A stretch of 64,000 nucleotides of DNA from Lucinisca nassula (lineage: Eukaryota; Mollusca; Bivalvia; Lucinida; Lucinidae). The first letter of the stretch is position 1. Every line of letters starts with the position of its first letter. The notes beneath the pieces are model-generated. The model ran no database searches. It saw only the letters and a program-made list of their open reading frames with translations, and was not told where the DNA came from. Shown piece after piece: positions 8,967 to 20,527 of this stretch. The stretch lies in assembly GCA_963580285.1 (NCBI GenBank), contig OY757011.1:161993908-162057907 (forward strand), given 5' to 3'. The position numbers and the translations under genes were made by a program.

Positions 8967-11497
8967 ATAAAATATCGGACTAGTTCGAATTTGGTTTGAA
9001 TCTCACCAGCGGTTTTCCAGTAACGTCCCCTTGAGCGTGACAAATTTTCCCATAAACTTATAATGTGGAAAATGACGTCTCCACTTTTTCTCAGCCATGT
9101 CTGATCCGATCTTCATCAAACGTGTAGATAACCAGGGGGGCTTACAGTCTATGTCGAGTTCGAATTTGGGCTGCACGGGACAAACAGCTTTAGAGTTACC
9201 TGCCCTTCAGCATAAATATAAGAGAAAAATGGTGTCTCCAGCTTTTCTAAGCCGTTTATGATCTGATCATTTTAGCTCACCTGAGCCAAAGGCTCACAAG
9301 GTGAGCTTATAGTATAGCTAGGCATCCGGCGTCCGTCCGTCGTCCGCACCTTTGAACCTGAATATCTAAGTGACTAGCTGGCCAATCCCAATCAAATTGT
9401 ATATGCAGCATCACTGGGTTGGGGGACTGACTGCATTAGGATTTGGACCAGTTTTGATCAGAACTGTGGTTGCCATGGAAACAAAAATGTTCCATAAAGG
9501 TTCATAGTCTTATAATGGGGAAAACAACGTCTCCACTTTTTCTCGGCCATTTCTAATCCGATCTTCATCAAACTTACAGATAACCAGGAGGGGCTTACAG
9601 TCTACATCAAGTTCGAATTTGGGCTGCACGGGATAAACAGGTTTTGAGTTACCTGCCCCTGAGCATAAATATAAGTGAAAATGGTGTCTCCAGCTTTTCT
9701 CAGCCGTTTATGATCTGATCTTTTGGTAACTTTTCATAAACGAGGACAAGCATAAAATTTCGGACGAGTTCGAATTTGGTTTGAATCTGACCAGCGGTTT
9801 TCCAATTTCATTCCCTTGAGCGTGAAATTTTTTCCCATAGACTTATAATGAGGAAAACGACGTCTCCACTTTTTCTCGGCCATTTCTGATCCGATTTTCA
9901 TCAAACTTGCAGATAACCAGGAGATGCTTACAGTCTACGTCGAGTTCATATTTGGGATGGATGGGACAAACAGCGTGTGAGTTACCTGCCCTTGAGCATA
10001 AATATAAGTGAAAAATGGTGTCTCCAGCTTTTCTCAGCCTTTTATGATCTGATCTTTTTGTAAGCATAAAATCTCGGACGAGTTCGAATTTGGTTTGAAT
10101 CTCACCAGCGGTTTTCCAGTTACGTCCCCTTGAGCGTGAAAAATTTTCCCATAGACTTATAATGGGGAAAACGACGTCTCCACTTTTTCTCAGCCATGTC
10201 TGATCCGATCTTCATCAAACTTGTAGATAACCAGTGGGGGGGGGGGGGGGGGGGGCTTAAAGTCTATGTCGAGTTCGAATTTGGGCTGCACGGGACAAAC
10301 AGCTTTGGAGTTACCTGCCCTTCAGCATAAATATATGAGAAAATGGTGTCTCCAGCTTTTCTAAGCCGTTTATGATCTGATCATTTTAGCTCACCTGAGC
10401 CAAAGGCTCACAAGGTGAGCTTATAGTATAGCTAGGCATCCGTCGTCCGTCCATCGTCCGTCCGTCGTCCACACCTTTGAACCTGAATATCTAAGTGACT
10501 AGCTGGCCAATCCCAATCAAATTTTATATACAGCATCATTGGGTTGGGGGACTGACTGCATTAGGATTTGGACCAGTTTTGATCAGAACTGTGGTTGCCA
10601 TGGAAACAAAAATGTTCCATAAAGGTTCCATAGTCTTATAATGGGGAAAACAACGTCTCCACTTTTTCTCGGCCATTTCTGATCCGATCTTCATCAAACT
10701 TACAGATAACCAGGAGGGGCTTACAGTCTACATCAAGTTCGAATTTGGGCTGCACGGGATAAAGAGGTTTTGAGTTACCTGCCCTTGAGCATAAATATAA
10801 GTGAAAAATGGTGTCTCCAGCTTTTCTCAGCCGTTTTTGATCTGATCGTTTGGTAACTTTTCATAAACGAGGACAAGCATAAAATTTCGGACGAGTTCGA
10901 ATTTGGTTTGAATCTGACCAGCGGTTTTCCAATTTCATTCCCTTGAGCGTGAAATTTTTTCCCATAGACTTATAATGGGGAAAAAGACGTCTCCACTTTT
11001 TCTCGGCCATTTCTGATCCGATCTTCATCAAACTTGCGGATAACCAGGAGGGGCTTACAGTCTACGTCGAGTTCATATTTGGGATGGATGGGACAAACAG
11101 CTTTGGTTTTACCTGCCCTTGAGCATAAATATAAGTGAAAATGGTGTCTCCAGCATTTCTCAGCCGTTAATGAACTGATCTTTTTATAGCTTTTCATAAA
11201 CGATAACAAGCATAAAATCTTGGAAGAGTTTGAATTTGGCTTTAATCTGACGATTGGTTTTATCAGTTGCATCCCCTTGAGCTTGAAAAAATTTCCCATA
11301 GACTTATAATGGGGAAAACGACGTCTCCACTTTTTCTCCGCCATTTCTGACCCGATCTTCAGCAAACTTGCAGGTAACCAGGAGGGTCTTACAGTCTACG
11401 CTGAGTTCAAATTTGGGCTGCACGGGACAAACAGCTTCTGAGTTACCTGCCCTTGAGCATAAATGCAAGTGAAAAATGATGTCTCCAGCTTTTCTAA

Positions 11498-12030
11498 AGT
11501 AGAAGTAAAACAAAGATCAGGAACCGATACAATTAACTTACCCCATCCACAAAAGACACCAAAGGGAAAGAAATACAAACATTAAGCGACCAGACCATAA
11601 TGGAAACCTAAACAAAGGAAGGCCACATGGACAGTTACTTTCCCACAAAATGGCCATATGGCCATCCAAAATTAAAAGACACAAGTGATACACACAGTAA
11701 GAAACAAACAACAACATAAATAAATCGCCACGGAAGAGCCGCCCCGGAACGGCCAGCGGAAGACCTCCACCGGGGGGCCCAAATCGACCCTACGCGGCCA
11801 CAATCCTCGCCCCTACTTCCGCCGCGATCTAGACAAACAACCCGCTCAGTCCGCATGAAGGCCTCCCAACTCATCAGTGCAACATCTCCGTGAACACAGA
11901 AACCAAAGAACCACAGAGGCGAGACAACGGCGAGGACTCGACAGCAAGAAACCACTGAAATGCTGGAGCAAAAGAAAACCAACAGTTAGACTCCGATGAG
12001 CCCGACCAGAGACAGAGCATCAGGCACCAT
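11498..12030. mobile_element. Unclassified 533-bp insertion in the 334-bp array
   Basis: It interrupts the array between two copies of TTTTCTAA (11490-11497 and 12031-12038), which looks like an 8-bp target duplication. Its centre (11730-11900) is clearly richer in GC than its surroundings. A 115-codon minus-strand ORF (11635-11982) has no recognisable domain. No terminal repeats or tail were found. Confidence 0.55.
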
Positions 12031-13068
12031 TTTTCTAAGCCGTTTTTGATTGGATCATTTTGTAACTTTTGGTAAAGAGGACAAGCATAAAATCTCGAGC
12101 GAGTTCGAAGTTGACTTGAATCTAACCAGTGGTTTTCCAGTTACATCTTGAGTGTTAAAGATTTTCCCATAGACTTACAATGGGAAAATGACGTTTCCAG
12201 CTTTTCTCGACCATTTCAAATCAGATCTTCATCAAACTTGCAGATAACCAGGAGGGGCATACAGTCTATGTTGAGTTTGAATTTGGGCCACGCTGGTCAA
12301 ATGACTTCTGAGTTACCTGCCCTTGAGCATAAATATTAGCGAAAAATGGTGTATCCAGCTTTCCACAACTGTTTTGGATCTGATCTTTTTATTACTTTTG
12401 GTAAACAAGGATAAGTATAAAATCTCTAATGAGTTCGATTTTTGGCTTGAATCTGACCACCGGATTTCCAGTTACATCCGCTTGAGGGTGAAAAATTTTC
12501 CCATAGACTTACAATGGGAAAACAATGTCTCCAACTTTGCTTGGCTATTTCCAACCTGACCTTCATCAAACTTCCAGATAACCAGAAGGAGCTTAAGTCT
12601 ATTTTTAGTTCGAATTTGGGTCGCATGAGACAAAAGGCTTTCAAATTACCTGCCCTTGAGCATAAATACTAGTGAAAAATAGTGTCTCCACCTTTTCTCA
12701 GCCGTTTCTAATCTGCTCTTTTTTAAACTTTCAGTAAACGAGAACAAGCATAAAACTTCCGTCCGTCGTCCACACCTTTGAACTTGAAAGTGACTAGCTG
12801 GCCAATCCCAATCAAATTTGATGTGCAGCATCACTGGGTTGGGGGATTGACTGCATTAGGTTTTGGACAAGTTTTGATCAGAACTGTGGTTGCCATGGAA
12901 ATAAAAAGGTTCCATAGACTTATAATTGAGAGAACGACGTCTTCACTTTTTCTCCGCAATTTATGATCTGATCTTCATCAAACTTGCAGATAACCAGTAG
13001 GGACATACAGTCTACATATAGTTCGAATTTCATCTGCATGAGACAAACAACTTTGGAGTTACCTGCTC

Positions 13069-13240
13069 TTGTTTAACATCCCTGTCAGCACAGTGTAGGT
13101 CATTTTGGAGATATTGCTTCTAGTTTTGTGGGACTTTTGCCCGACATTGAGATGAAATTATATCTTATGCCCTTTCCACCCAATGAAACCAATAGGGTCA
13201 TGTAGCCCAGTCAATTCTTCAAGCCCCGATGGGCATTCTT
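13069..13240 (-). mobile_element. SINE-1, shortened copy
   Basis: Reads TTTAACATCCCTGTCAGCAC through GACATTGAGATGAAAT to AAGCCCCGATGGGC, a SINE-1 copy lacking its middle. Confidence 0.7.
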
Positions 13241-13266
13241 AAAACATCATTAATGATTTTCTGGTA

Positions 13267-13303
13267 CACAGGTGAGCGATATAGGGCCATTTGGCCCTCT
13301 TGT
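13267..13303 (+). repeat. Hairpin terminus of the GTCCGTC-type element
   Basis: CAGGTGAGCGATATAGG followed by the palindrome GGGCCATTTGGCCC and TCTTG. A short hairpin just inside the end is reminiscent of Helitron 3' ends, but the usual CTRR is not exact. Confidence 0.5.
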
Positions 13304-14960
13304 TCTAGGATTTGATCTATTGAACTACTTTTTGACGCTACATGAACCATATTCTAACATGACCGAGATATTGTCAAGATGATCATTCTGAGCAAGTTGA
13401 TGATGATTGGACCAAAGCTGTGGCCTCTAGTGTGTTCACAAGGCTTTTCTACGATATGACCTACTTTTTGACCCGACATGACCCATATTCTAACATGACA
13501 GAGATATTGTCAAGACTCATTCTAGCAAGTTTGATGATGATCGGACCAAAACTGTGGCCTCTAGAGTGTTCACAATGTTTTTCTATGATTTGACCTACTG
13601 ACCTACTTTTTGACCCGACATGACCAATATTCAAACTTGACTGAGGTATTGTCAAGATGAACATTCTGGGCAAGTTTGATGATGATTGGACCAAAACTGT
13701 GGCCTCTGGTGTGTTCACAAGGTTTTTCTATGATTTGATTTACTGACCTACATTTTGACCTGACATGGCCCATATTCGAACTTGACGAGATATTGTCAAG
13801 ATGATCATTCTGAGCAAGTTTGATGATGATCAGGTCAAAACTGTGGCCTCTAGTGTGTTCACAAGGTTTTTCTACCATTTGACCTACTGACCTACTTTTT
13901 GATCCGACATGACCCATATTCAAATTTGACCGAGATATTGTCAAGATGATCATTCTCAACAAGTTTGATGACGATCAGATCAAAACTGTGGCCTCTAGTG
14001 TGTTCACAAGGTTTTTCTAGCATTTGACCTTCTGACCTACTTTTTGACTCAACATGACCCATATTCAAATCTGACCAAGATATTGTCAAGATGATCATTC
14101 TGAGCAAGTTTGATGACGATCGAATCAAAACTGTGGCCTCTAGTGTGTTCACAAGGTTTTCCTAGGATTTGACCTACTGACCTGCTTTTTGACCCGACAT
14201 GAATTGACCAAGATATTGTCACGATGATCATTCTGACCAAGTTTGATCATGGTTGGCCCAAAACTGTGACCTTTTGACCGAGATATTGCCAAGATGATCC
14301 TTCTGGGCAAGTCTAATGATAATCTGACCAAAGTTGTGGCCTCTAGTGTGTTGACAAGGTTTTTCTATGATATGACCTACTTTTTGACCTGACATGACCA
14401 ATATTCTAACATTATTTTGTTTGTTTGTATTGGAGTTTAACAGCACAGTCAAAACTATTTATGTCAACTTTGAGCCGGTCAGTTTACCTATCCACACTTT
14501 CCGGGGCAGGCTCATACGTTAGCAGTTAACCAGTACAGTGCACATTATTTTGCCAGAAACTGACAACTGCCCTTCTTGAATCAGCAGAAGGGAGCGAATG
14601 ACCGTAGAAAAGATTTCATGATCAATCTCCACGGAAGAATGTTGCTGACCCCGGCAGGAATCGAACCCCGATTCCTCCTGATCACCTATCAGGCGCGCAT
14701 CTGAGCTACCTAGGCCGGCTATTCCAACTGGACCGAGATATTGTCAAGACTATCATTCTGAGCAAGTTTGATGATGATCAGACCAAAACTGTGGCCTCTA
14801 AGAGTGTTCACGAGGTTTTTCTAGGATTTGACCTATTGACCTAGTTTTTGACCCGACATGACCCATATTGGAACTTGAATGAGATTTTGTTATGATGATC
14901 ATTCTGACAAAGTTTGATGATGGTTGGCCCAAAACTGTGACCTCTAGTGTGTTGACAAGA
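13304..14960 (+). repeat. Tandem array of about 140-145-bp units, split by a SINE
   Basis: GACCTACTTTTTGACCCGAC recurs near 13458, 13601, 13744, 13889, 14034 and 14179; each unit also carries GAGATATTGTCAAGATGATC and CTGTGGCCTCTAGTGTGTTC. SINE-2 interrupts it at 14416-14720. Minus-strand ORFs here (60-119 codons) are repeat read-through. Confidence 0.9.
14416..14720 (-). mobile_element. SINE-2, tRNA-derived, near full length
   Basis: On the minus strand it begins GCCGGCCTAGGTAGCTCAGA (pol III A-box) and has GGGTTCGATTCC (B-box), then a unique body, ending GTTAAACTCCAATACAAACA. It sits inside the 140-bp array. Confidence 0.85.
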
Positions 14961-15047
14961 AAATTTTTACGCATGGACGAGGCATGACGACGCCAGACAT
15001 CTCACGGTCACAAAAGCTCACCATGACCTTTGTTCAGGCTAGCTAAA
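14961..15047 (-). repeat. AGCTCACC-type terminus, minus orientation
   Basis: Its reverse complement reads TTTTTAGCTAGCCTGAACAA then GGTGAGCTTTTGTGACC and GTCGTCATGCC, a diverged version of the element start seen near 9280. It closes the 140-bp array element. Confidence 0.55.
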
Positions 15048-15049
15048 AA

Positions 15050-15175
15050 CACCTGACCTTATATTGCAGAACTGAGCGTCTCACATGTGACCAGATGGCC
15101 GCTTGAGCTCTCAGAAATTTGAGACAATGATTTAGAGGTAGTGCTCTTAATCACAAGGCCACAGAGGCCCACTTG
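15050..15175 (-). mobile_element. SINE-3 fragment, tRNA-derived
   Basis: The minus strand starts GGGCCTCTGTGGCCTTGTGA (tRNA-like head) and runs through TCACATGTGAGACGCTCAGT, as in the fuller copy at 39040-39272. Confidence 0.6.
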
Positions 15176-15247
15176 ATAACATGAGGATAAAGTCACTGTC
15201 TTACTGGGTTCTTAACTCATGAAAACTGGATCCCTACACCATGTCTT

Positions 15248-15527
15248 CATCACGTGAACAAGTCCGTGAAATACCCACCCCATAAACCCCACTTTATATA
15301 GAGAAAACTGGGGTTTACAGGGGTCTACATTATTTTGCTTATTTCTGCTCCTAGACATAGGTTGTGGGTACTCGTTAGAACCACCTCAATGGGGTGGATC
15401 TAACGAGTACCCACAATCTATATTTTGAGCAGAAATAAGAAAAATATCACAATTTTTCATCTTAAAAAAAAATGATTTTTCGGAGGTAAAGTTCACAATG
15501 TATTTGTATAGGTGTGTTTTGGTAATG
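15248..15527. mobile_element. MITE-A
   Basis: From CATCACGTGAACAAGTCCGT to TGTTTTGGTAATG, with AAACTGGGGTTTACAGGGGT and the core hairpin TCGTTAGAACCACCTC / GGGGTGGATCTAACGA. Confidence 0.8.
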
Positions 15528-15722
15528 TGGTGCAGGCTTAACCTTTCCTCTGCCAATCATAACAATTGTCAACTGCTTGTCAATAATTGTCAACAATGTG
15601 GACCAAGATCAAACTGTTCCACTAGAAGCAGCCTGATCAGAGTCCATAGTTTGTCTGTATGCAAAAATATTTTTAAAAAGTTTGCAAGATGCTGCAGCTG
15701 ACAGAAACATACAAGATTTTTG

Positions 15723-16026
15723 CATTATGAAAACACGCCTATTCAAATATATTGAAAAATTTTACTGCCAAAAAAATAAAAATTTTCGATAAAAAATATC
15801 TGATATTTTTCATATTTCTACTCCAAACATAGATCGTAGGAACTCGTTAGAACCACCTTGTCGAGGTGGTTCTAACGAGTTTCTACGATCTATGTTTGGA
15901 GTACACACCATATATATGTTTTTGAGCAGAAAAAGAAAAATAATGTTTACCCCTGTAAACCCCAGATTTACTATATAAAAGTGGGGTTTAAGTGGGTCAA
16001 AATCATATAGGTGAGTTTTCGTGATG
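15723..16026. mobile_element. MITE-A
   Basis: From CATTATGAAAACACGCCTAT to GTGAGTTTTCGTGATG; core TCGTTAGAACCACCTTG / CGAGGTGGTTCTAACGA. Confidence 0.8.
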
Positions 16027-17265
16027 GATGCAATTGTTTTTGCATCTTAAGGGTTAACAGGAGCTGGAAATAAATACAAATAGCTAAATGTAGAAAATAA
16101 TTTTTATTTCGAATTTTTTCTATAAAAATACAAATCTTCTGTTGAAAAATTTCAAAAACATTTTGAAGGCTTAATTTTAGATCTTAGTTATGTATGTTCT
16201 CATGTTTTATAATCTCATATTTCAAAATTTTGATATCATTTTTTCTGATCGATCATTTCTTATTTTAATCAGCACTACAGATTTAAAGGAACTGCTTTTT
16301 ATACTAGGCAAATGTTCTAATTGGCCAGTTTATTTTCAGTTCAACATCTATTTTATTATGTTTATAACATTTTTTTTATGAAAGCACAAGCGACCATTTA
16401 AAACTTTAGTTAAGTATATCCTTCTATAAGCAAAGCTTAGTTGTGCAAAGTCTATATAAAAAACTATTAAGTGTAGAAAAGGACAGTAATCTAAAAAGTG
16501 ATTTCACCTTCCATATACGTATTCAAAGATAACAGTAAATTTACTCCAAAAAATAAAACCTTAACTGAACAAGTAATAACAAACTGGACATAAAATTTAA
16601 CATTAAAGATCTTAAAAAAAATGCACCGAGACGAACACAGTTTCTTCAGGAAATGTAGCAGAATGATGTAAAATCAAGCTACAGCTACAAAATGCAATGT
16701 GTCTGACATAAAATTTACCATGCAATTGCATGCGAAAATTCTGTCTTCTATCTTAAACAGGTTCTTGATGATATCTGCAGCAACCCAAATGTGGTGGGTT
16801 TTTGTGTGTTTTTGTTTTGTTTTTGTTTTTTATCTTGAAAACAGAGATTGACATATCAATCAAATGTCAACCGTTTCAATTAAGTTTCAGTTCCAGATCT
16901 TAAGAAAGTACATGAAAAAAAAAAGTCCGAAAGAATAACCAAAATCATGTTTTAATAAAAATGAAAACACAAAACTATTTTAAAATAACGTTTGAAACAT
17001 GAAGGTGAGTATTGATGATTTGTAGAGTCAATAGTGAGCATCATACAATATTTTGCCAATATACTGGCCCAGTACACAAGAAAAAGGAGTTTCTATAGCA
17101 GTTCCTATGCAGTTGCAATTATAGAAGTCTATATGCAGTTGCAACTATAGAAGTCTATATGCAGTTGCAACTATAGAAGAAGAGATACTTTCTGAAACAT
17201 GTATGTTTGCACTGTACTAGCAAATGTTTTTTTCCCTCCCAGTTTCTCCCTGGTGGCAACAAATC
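16027..17265. other. AT-rich intergenic stretch, nothing recognised
   Basis: No gene or known family seen. A short tandem of about 29 bp (GTTGCAACTATAGAAGTCTA) occurs three times at about 17108-17180. Confidence 0.4.
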
Positions 17266-17269
17266 AAAA

Positions 17270-17545
17270 ACTCTTAAAGCACCAATCACAACTGGCAGAT
17301 GGCATTTTCAAAGTATTTTTCTTATTTTTCACAGAAAATAAGGCTTGACATTATATGTGAAAAGTCTGCTGGGCAGACAATTCACATGTAATGTCAGATC
17401 TTATTTTCTCCCTTCAAGTCACATGTGACCTGAACTGAATGCTGGGCAGACAATCCATATGTGATGTCAGGTTTTTTTTTTTTCTAATTTAAAAAAATAA
17501 TCAGTCATCTGCTCTAGAATTTTCCTTGGTGTTTAAAGAGTTAAT
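17270..17545. mobile_element. MITE-K
   Basis: Inverted matching AAATAAGGCTTGACATTATA and TAATGTCAGATCTTATTTTC around GTCTGCTGGGCAGAC, with a second degenerate arm to the right. Confidence 0.6.
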
Positions 17546-17671
17546 TATCTGTCAGTAAACATGTAGTATGGCAATTGATCTTTTCAACACAACTTAAATA
17601 CAAAACAAAAACATATTTTTTTCTGGAATATTCTTTTCATATCCATTATTCATTAATTCTCCAAGGTGAAG

Positions 17672-17860
17672 GCCCATACTTCGAAGGGAAATCACTCTAG
17701 ACTTGTTTGTTTACCTTTTACACCTAGGAAGATAAAGGAAAGAATGATCTCACTTTATTCAGGGTCCAACTTTTCTACAGAAGTTGTTCCTAAGTGCCAA
17801 AGGAGTCCATTACCTATTGGGAGCAAGAATTTCCTGTCAGAGATTTCCCTTCAAAAAATG
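17672..17860. repeat. Imperfect inverted repeat
   Basis: TTCGAAGGGAAATCACTC on the left is mirrored by CAGAGATTTCCCTTCAAA on the right, about 160 bp apart. It may be another small DNA transposon. Confidence 0.35.
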
Positions 17861-17904
17861 GAGCCCATGGCTTTCAACTGTATAGATTCTCTAGGAAATT
17901 AATA

Positions 17905-18112
17905 TTTAAAGTGCCAAGGAAAATTATTTAACAAAAGCCATTCTGTTCATTTTTTTTTAAATCATTTTTTCAGAAAGAAATAAGCCCAACATTTCATGTA
18001 ATATGTCTGCCTAGCAAACAATTAACATGAAATGTCAGGCTTACATAAGGCCTAATTCTTATAAAAAAAATGTTTGATGACAATCTTCTAGAGTTGTGAT
18101 TGGCCCTTTAAG
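17905..18112. mobile_element. MITE-K
   Basis: AAGCCCAACATTTCATGTAA mirrored by AACATGAAATGTCAGGCTTA around GTCTGCCTAGCAAAC; flanks match the copy at 17270. Confidence 0.55.
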
Positions 18113-18277
18113 CATTAAAATAAGCCTATGTACATTTTGTAGCACCATTATTTCAGCTCAAGTGAAAATCAACTATGAGTATTGTCCAGGAAGTATGGGA
18201 TACATATTCTGTTCTCGAAGTTTTGCAGTTCACATCACTGTTCCGTACAAGCACTTACGACTATAATTTTTTCCATA

Positions 18278-18283
18278 TTTATT
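18278..18283 (-). terminator. Candidate polyadenylation signal of the cadherin gene
   Basis: AATAAA on the minus strand, about 200 bp downstream of the stop codon, in repeat-free sequence that would be the 3' UTR. Confidence 0.4.
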
Positions 18284-18483
18284 CATGATACATATTGTGT
18301 AACTAGTAATAAGGGGTTTGTATGTCTCTTTAATATTGGTATATATGTCATGTCTCTAGTTTAGTTAATATAGTTGACCTCTATAGACGTATATGTCAAG
18401 CAGCTACGCTAAAATAGGAATTCATGGCAAGATGTTGTTTTTTTCAGCATTGGGGAGAATTGTTGTTGCAAAGTTCATGTGGT

Positions 18484-18583
18484 TTACAGCATCGTGTTTG
18501 TCTCTTTTGTGTATGTTCTGATCACTGGTCCTTCATCACTGGTGACTTCTCTGGTGGTGTAGATCACCTGCTGACCATCATCT
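18484..18583 (-). CDS. Cadherin exon 19 (last): end of cytoplasmic tail
   Basis: Acceptor ttattacag. It encodes DDGQQVIYTTREV and ends TKETNTML then TAA at 18484-18486. The first base completes an Ala codon with exon 18. The terminal T-M-L fits the class I PDZ ligand pattern (S/T-x-hydrophobic). It is too short for plain ORF searches and was found from the splice site and phase. Confidence 0.8.
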
Positions 18584-18600
18584 CTGTAATAAAACAAACA

Positions 18601-18988
18601 GTAACCCTTATCCTGCTGCATAAACTAATTTAGCCACACCCATTCCTGACTATCCACCCAAACCTGTCTTAGTGGCCACCTCTATGAAGCAAGCAACCTG
18701 TCTTAAGCAAGCAGGCATTCAGTTCCCCAAAAAGGAAAATGCATTAAAATTCACCTGTGTAAAGCAAGCACCTGTCTTAAGCAAGCACTTTTTGAATACC
18801 CCACAGGTGCTTGCTTAATACAGGTTGGACTGTAATGTATTTGTTCAATTCACAAAACTGCATGGCAAACATTGTAGATCAAGATCAGCAATCTGATCTG
18901 GATGTAGATCCTGATCTGAAGCCATCTGATCTGGGTCTACACTGGCTGCAAGGGTAAGGGTTGCTGTGAACAGCAGGATAAGGGTTAA
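18601..18988. mobile_element. MITE-D with nested element
   Basis: Ends TAACCCTTATCCTGCTG and CAGCAGGATAAGGGTTAA. About 18652-18838 is a second element built of CTGTCTTAAGCAAGCACC inverted copies. Confidence 0.65.
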
Positions 18989-19099
18989 CAAACGCTGCTC
19001 ATATTTATTTTTTATAACCAAACAGAACACTGATTACACTTTTAGATATGGAACACAAACTTTTTAAGACAAGTTAAATTTTGAACCATTAAAAGTTCA

Positions 19100-19298
19100 T
19101 TTTCCCTTCAAGCCCAAAGTGTGATTAGCAAAAAAAGGCTTGACATTTCATGTGAATAGTCTGCTTGCTGCTGAATCACATCAAATGTCTGCAAAATAAG
19201 GCTTGACATTACATCGTAACATGTGATCCTCTTCCAGCAGATGTCAAGCCTTATTGTTGCTAAGGCTTGTCATTTCATGTGATTCTAGAATTTCCGGG
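19100..19298. mobile_element. MITE-K
   Basis: AAGGCTTGACATTTCATGTG on the left and ATGTCAAGCCTTATTGTTGC on the right, with an internal extra copy. Confidence 0.55.
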
Positions 19299-19515
19299 TT
19301 AACCCATTTTGTACCGGAAACCCCAAAACGGATATTTGGCAAACAGTGGAGGCTCAGATCAGACGCCGCATTCTGCGGCGTCTGATCAGGGCCTACACCA
19401 TCTGCAAAAAGTTCTGCCATTTTCCATACAAATTTTGAAGAAAACCCAACCGAACACCCTTAAATAATGAAATGGACTTGTGCTATATATCTGGAGGAAG
19501 ATTCCATTTTGTGAT
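19299..19515. mobile_element. MITE-E
   Basis: Starts TTAACCCATTTTGTACCGG; core AGATCAGACGCCGCATTC / TGCGGCGTCTGATCAGG. The right end is cut. Confidence 0.75.
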
Positions 19516-19599
19516 GTGTTCAGAGATGTTGCTGGATGTGTATGGATACACCTTCAGTGGGAGTTTCAAGAACACCTTGATCCTTAGTATGTAGAGTTT

Positions 19600-19695
19600 G
19601 CTCATTGAGCAAAGCATCCCTTCGGTCCCCTCCACTGATTCGAGAAGGGCAGTTGTCAGAATCTGGCAAAATAATGTGCTTTGTATTTGTTAACC
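19600..19695. mobile_element. SINE-2 fragment
   Basis: CTGATTCGAGAAGGGCAGTT and GGCAAAATAATGTGC are the reverse complement of a piece of the SINE-2 copy at 14416. The surrounding 19516-19599 and 19696-20079 hold nothing recognised. Confidence 0.55.
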
Positions 19696-20079
19696 TTTGA
19701 GTCAGCCCAAACAAAGTGGGGGAAGGAAACTGGACTCGCTCAGTATGGCCTAGATAGTGTTCACTAGGCCATTAAATTCAATAGAGAAACAAAGAAACAT
19801 TTAAAGGAAGCATTTGCTTATTTCCTTTAACCTCTGAAGTGAGATCCTCCATGATTGAATTTGGGCACATCCATTCCATTAAATAGGAGGTGGTTTGCAT
19901 TTGGCCAATAACCATTAACAGAATAGCAAGCAGTTTAGGTCCTGATGAGATGGCTTAGTATGAGCCATCTCCAACTGTCCAGAGTTTGTCCTTCTCTAAA
20001 ATGAAAAGAAAATATTTTCATTCACATTCAGGCTAGAATCCTAGTCCCAGTTGTTAGGTTAACCCTTTTGTACCAAAAC

Positions 20080-20350
20080 ACTTCTATATAACTTTTACCC
20101 TGGAACCCCACTTTAATACAGTAAAACTGGGATTTACAGGGGTATATCTTATTTTTCTTATTTCTGCTCTAAAATATGGATTGTAGACACTCGTTAGAAC
20201 CGCCTCGGTTCAAACCCGTTCCAACGAGTACCCACAATCTATATTTTGAGCAGAAATAAGAAAAATTTCACAATTTTTCATCTTAAAATTTTCATATTTT
20301 TTTTTTTAGGTAAAGTTTGTAATGTATTTGTATAGACATGTTTTTGTAAT
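20080..20350. mobile_element. MITE-A next to a splice donor
   Basis: Core TCGTTAGAACCGCCTCGG with a damaged right arm (CCGTTCCAACGA); right end GACATGTTTTTGTAATG. It stops about 12 bp from the donor of cadherin exon 18. Confidence 0.75.
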
Positions 20351-20363
20351 GATATATACTTAC

Positions 20364-20497
20364 GCTTGATACACTGGGTTTATAGCACCACCACCTGATG
20401 TTTGAACAGCTGAAATTCCCTCCTCCGCTGATAAGTTCATCTGGATTTCGCCTGTTAAGTGAGGTGGCTCATCAGGTGGCACATACATTGCCAGACT
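20364..20497 (-). CDS. Cadherin exon 18: cytoplasmic tail
   Basis: Acceptor cttttcag, donor gtaagtat. It encodes SLAMYVPPDEPPHL through GGGAINPVYQ and leaves two bases. Pro- and acid-rich cytoplasmic sequence; no known domain. Confidence 0.85.
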
Positions 20498-20527
20498 CTG
20501 AAAAGCAGCCAAAAAACAGTGTCAGTA

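Larger units (their letters stand above)
8967..13303 (+). repeat. Higher-order tandem array of about 334-bp units in a GTCCGTC-type element
   Basis: The phrase ACTTATAATGGGGAAAACRACG recurs about every 314-339 bp (near 9499, 9838, 10152, 10630, 10964, 11298, and with decay 12169, 12506, 12915). A larger unit starting TTTTAGCTCACCTGAGCC occurs near 9280 and 10381, about 1,101 bp apart, followed by GTCCGTCCGTCGTCC. A run of 20 G lies at 10236-10255. Small ORFs in this interval are repeat read-through, not genes. AGCTCACCTGAGC / GTCCGTC elements are common in mollusc genomes; the class is uncertain, Helitron-like being one possibility. Confidence 0.75.

Noticed and set aside
9843..11513. Several minus-strand ORFs of 70-131 codons
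   Set aside because: They are frames through the 334-bp tandem units; the same peptide recurs in each unit and no domain is visible.
11635..11982. 115-codon minus-strand ORF in the GC-rich insert
   Set aside because: No domain, odd Cys/Trp-rich composition; GC-rich DNA often stays open by chance.
13461..14452. Minus-strand ORFs with repeated GHSFGPIIIKLA-like peptides
   Set aside because: Read-through of the 140-bp tandem array, not a repeat protein.
14640..14720. Possible tRNA gene on the minus strand
   Set aside because: The tRNA-like head is continuous with the SINE-2 body, found again at 24230 and 61560.
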